15,047 nt of DNA. It comes from Bacteroidales bacterium UBA1800. GTDB lineage: Bacteria; Bacteroidota; Bacteroidia; Bacteroidales; VadinHA17. Below, piece after piece: positions 14,916 through 15,047 of this stretch; position 1 is the stretch's first letter, and each line of letters begins with the position of its first letter. Under the pieces are notes generated by a model, which searched no databases, had not been told where the DNA came from, and saw only the letters and a program-made list of their open reading frames with translations. The stretch spans positions 1-15,047 of the forward strand of contig DCFQ01000069.1 in assembly GCA_002319915.1 (NCBI GenBank), given 5' to 3'. The translations under genes and the position numbers were made by a program.

Positions 14916-14937
14916 CATCTTTTTAGCAAAAAAGATG
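14916..14937. terminator. AT-rich hairpin between the envelope unit and the transporter gene
   Basis: CATCTTTTT (14916-14924) pairs perfectly with AAAAAGATG (14929-14937) around the tetraloop AGCA. It lies 17 bases after the stop of the unknown membrane protein. There is no T-run after the stem, and most pairs are A-T, so it is at best a weak terminator or RNA-processing site. Confidence 0.4.
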
Positions 14938-14972
14938 TAGGTTTGGGTTAAACTCTAAACTGATCCTCTCCT

Positions 14973-15047
14973 ATGGGACGATTTACCGGCATCATCGGGA
15001 TTGTGGTAATTCTCGGGCTTGCATTTCTTTGGTCAAATAACAGGAAA
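14973..15047 (+). CDS. Probable NupC-type (CNT) nucleoside transporter, N-terminus only
   Basis: Only the first 25 codons are in the window: MGRFTGIIGIVVILGLAFLW followed by SNNRK. A short N-terminus leading into a Gly/Ile/Val-rich membrane helix that ends with SxNRK is characteristic of concentrative nucleoside transporters (NupC family) in Bacteroidota, which use an ion gradient to import nucleosides. The assignment rests on this short stretch alone and must be confirmed with the rest of the gene. The ATG is 74 bases after the preceding stop; an AT-rich hairpin lies between them, so it may be a separate transcription unit. Confidence 0.6.
   Translation, partial: MGRFTGIIGIVVILGLAFLWSNNRK

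Noticed and set aside
1..15047. CRISPR array, insertion sequence, toxin-antitoxin or phage-defence genes
   Set aside because: No regularly spaced identical repeats, no transposase or integrase motifs, and no small paired genes were seen on either strand.

Overview
The window looks like a chromosomal segment of a Bacteroidota bacterium, most likely of the class Bacteroidia. The evidence is a SusC/SusD pair with the family's typical motifs, a promoter of the Bacteroidota form TTG-N19-TAnnTTTG, A-rich leaders in place of Shine-Dalgarno sites, and many short 'MKK' lipoprotein signals. All intact protein genes are on the + strand. No regulator gene, integrase or transposase is visible.

Left edge (1-695): the 5' part of a tRNA-Ser gene on the minus strand runs off the window. 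It is followed by about 650 bases with no intact gene. This stretch holds a degenerate pyrimidine-rich octamer tandem repeat and a minus-strand remnant that looks like the C-terminal half of a type II NADH dehydrogenase.

Polysaccharide utilisation locus (696-11089): six closely spaced genes encode SusC, SusD, a LamG-like surface lipoprotein, two tandem GH144-type glucanases, and a GH43-like enzyme with discoidin and fibronectin-III-like domains. Characterised GH144 enzymes act on beta-1,2-glucan, so the inferred job is to bind, cut and import a beta-1,2-linked glucan or a decorated relative. No GH3 beta-glucosidase, transporter or sensor is in view, so the locus may continue elsewhere.

Envelope module (11379-14898): a strong promoter drives a small Ala/Lys-rich helical lipoprotein ending in three lysines. 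A near-perfect intrinsic terminator follows, and only six bases later begins a run of three membrane-anchored genes: an L,D-transpeptidase-family protein with a long helical domain, a second canonical L,D-transpeptidase, and an unrecognised single-pass protein. Residue by residue, the helical domain of the first enzyme is collinear with the lipoprotein. The layout suggests a counterpart of the Braun lipoprotein/L,D-transpeptidase outer-membrane tether, with terminator read-through setting the ratio of abundant lipoprotein to scarce enzymes. I regard this as the most interesting part of the window.

Right edge: after an AT-rich hairpin, the first 25 codons of a probable NupC-type nucleoside transporter run off the end.
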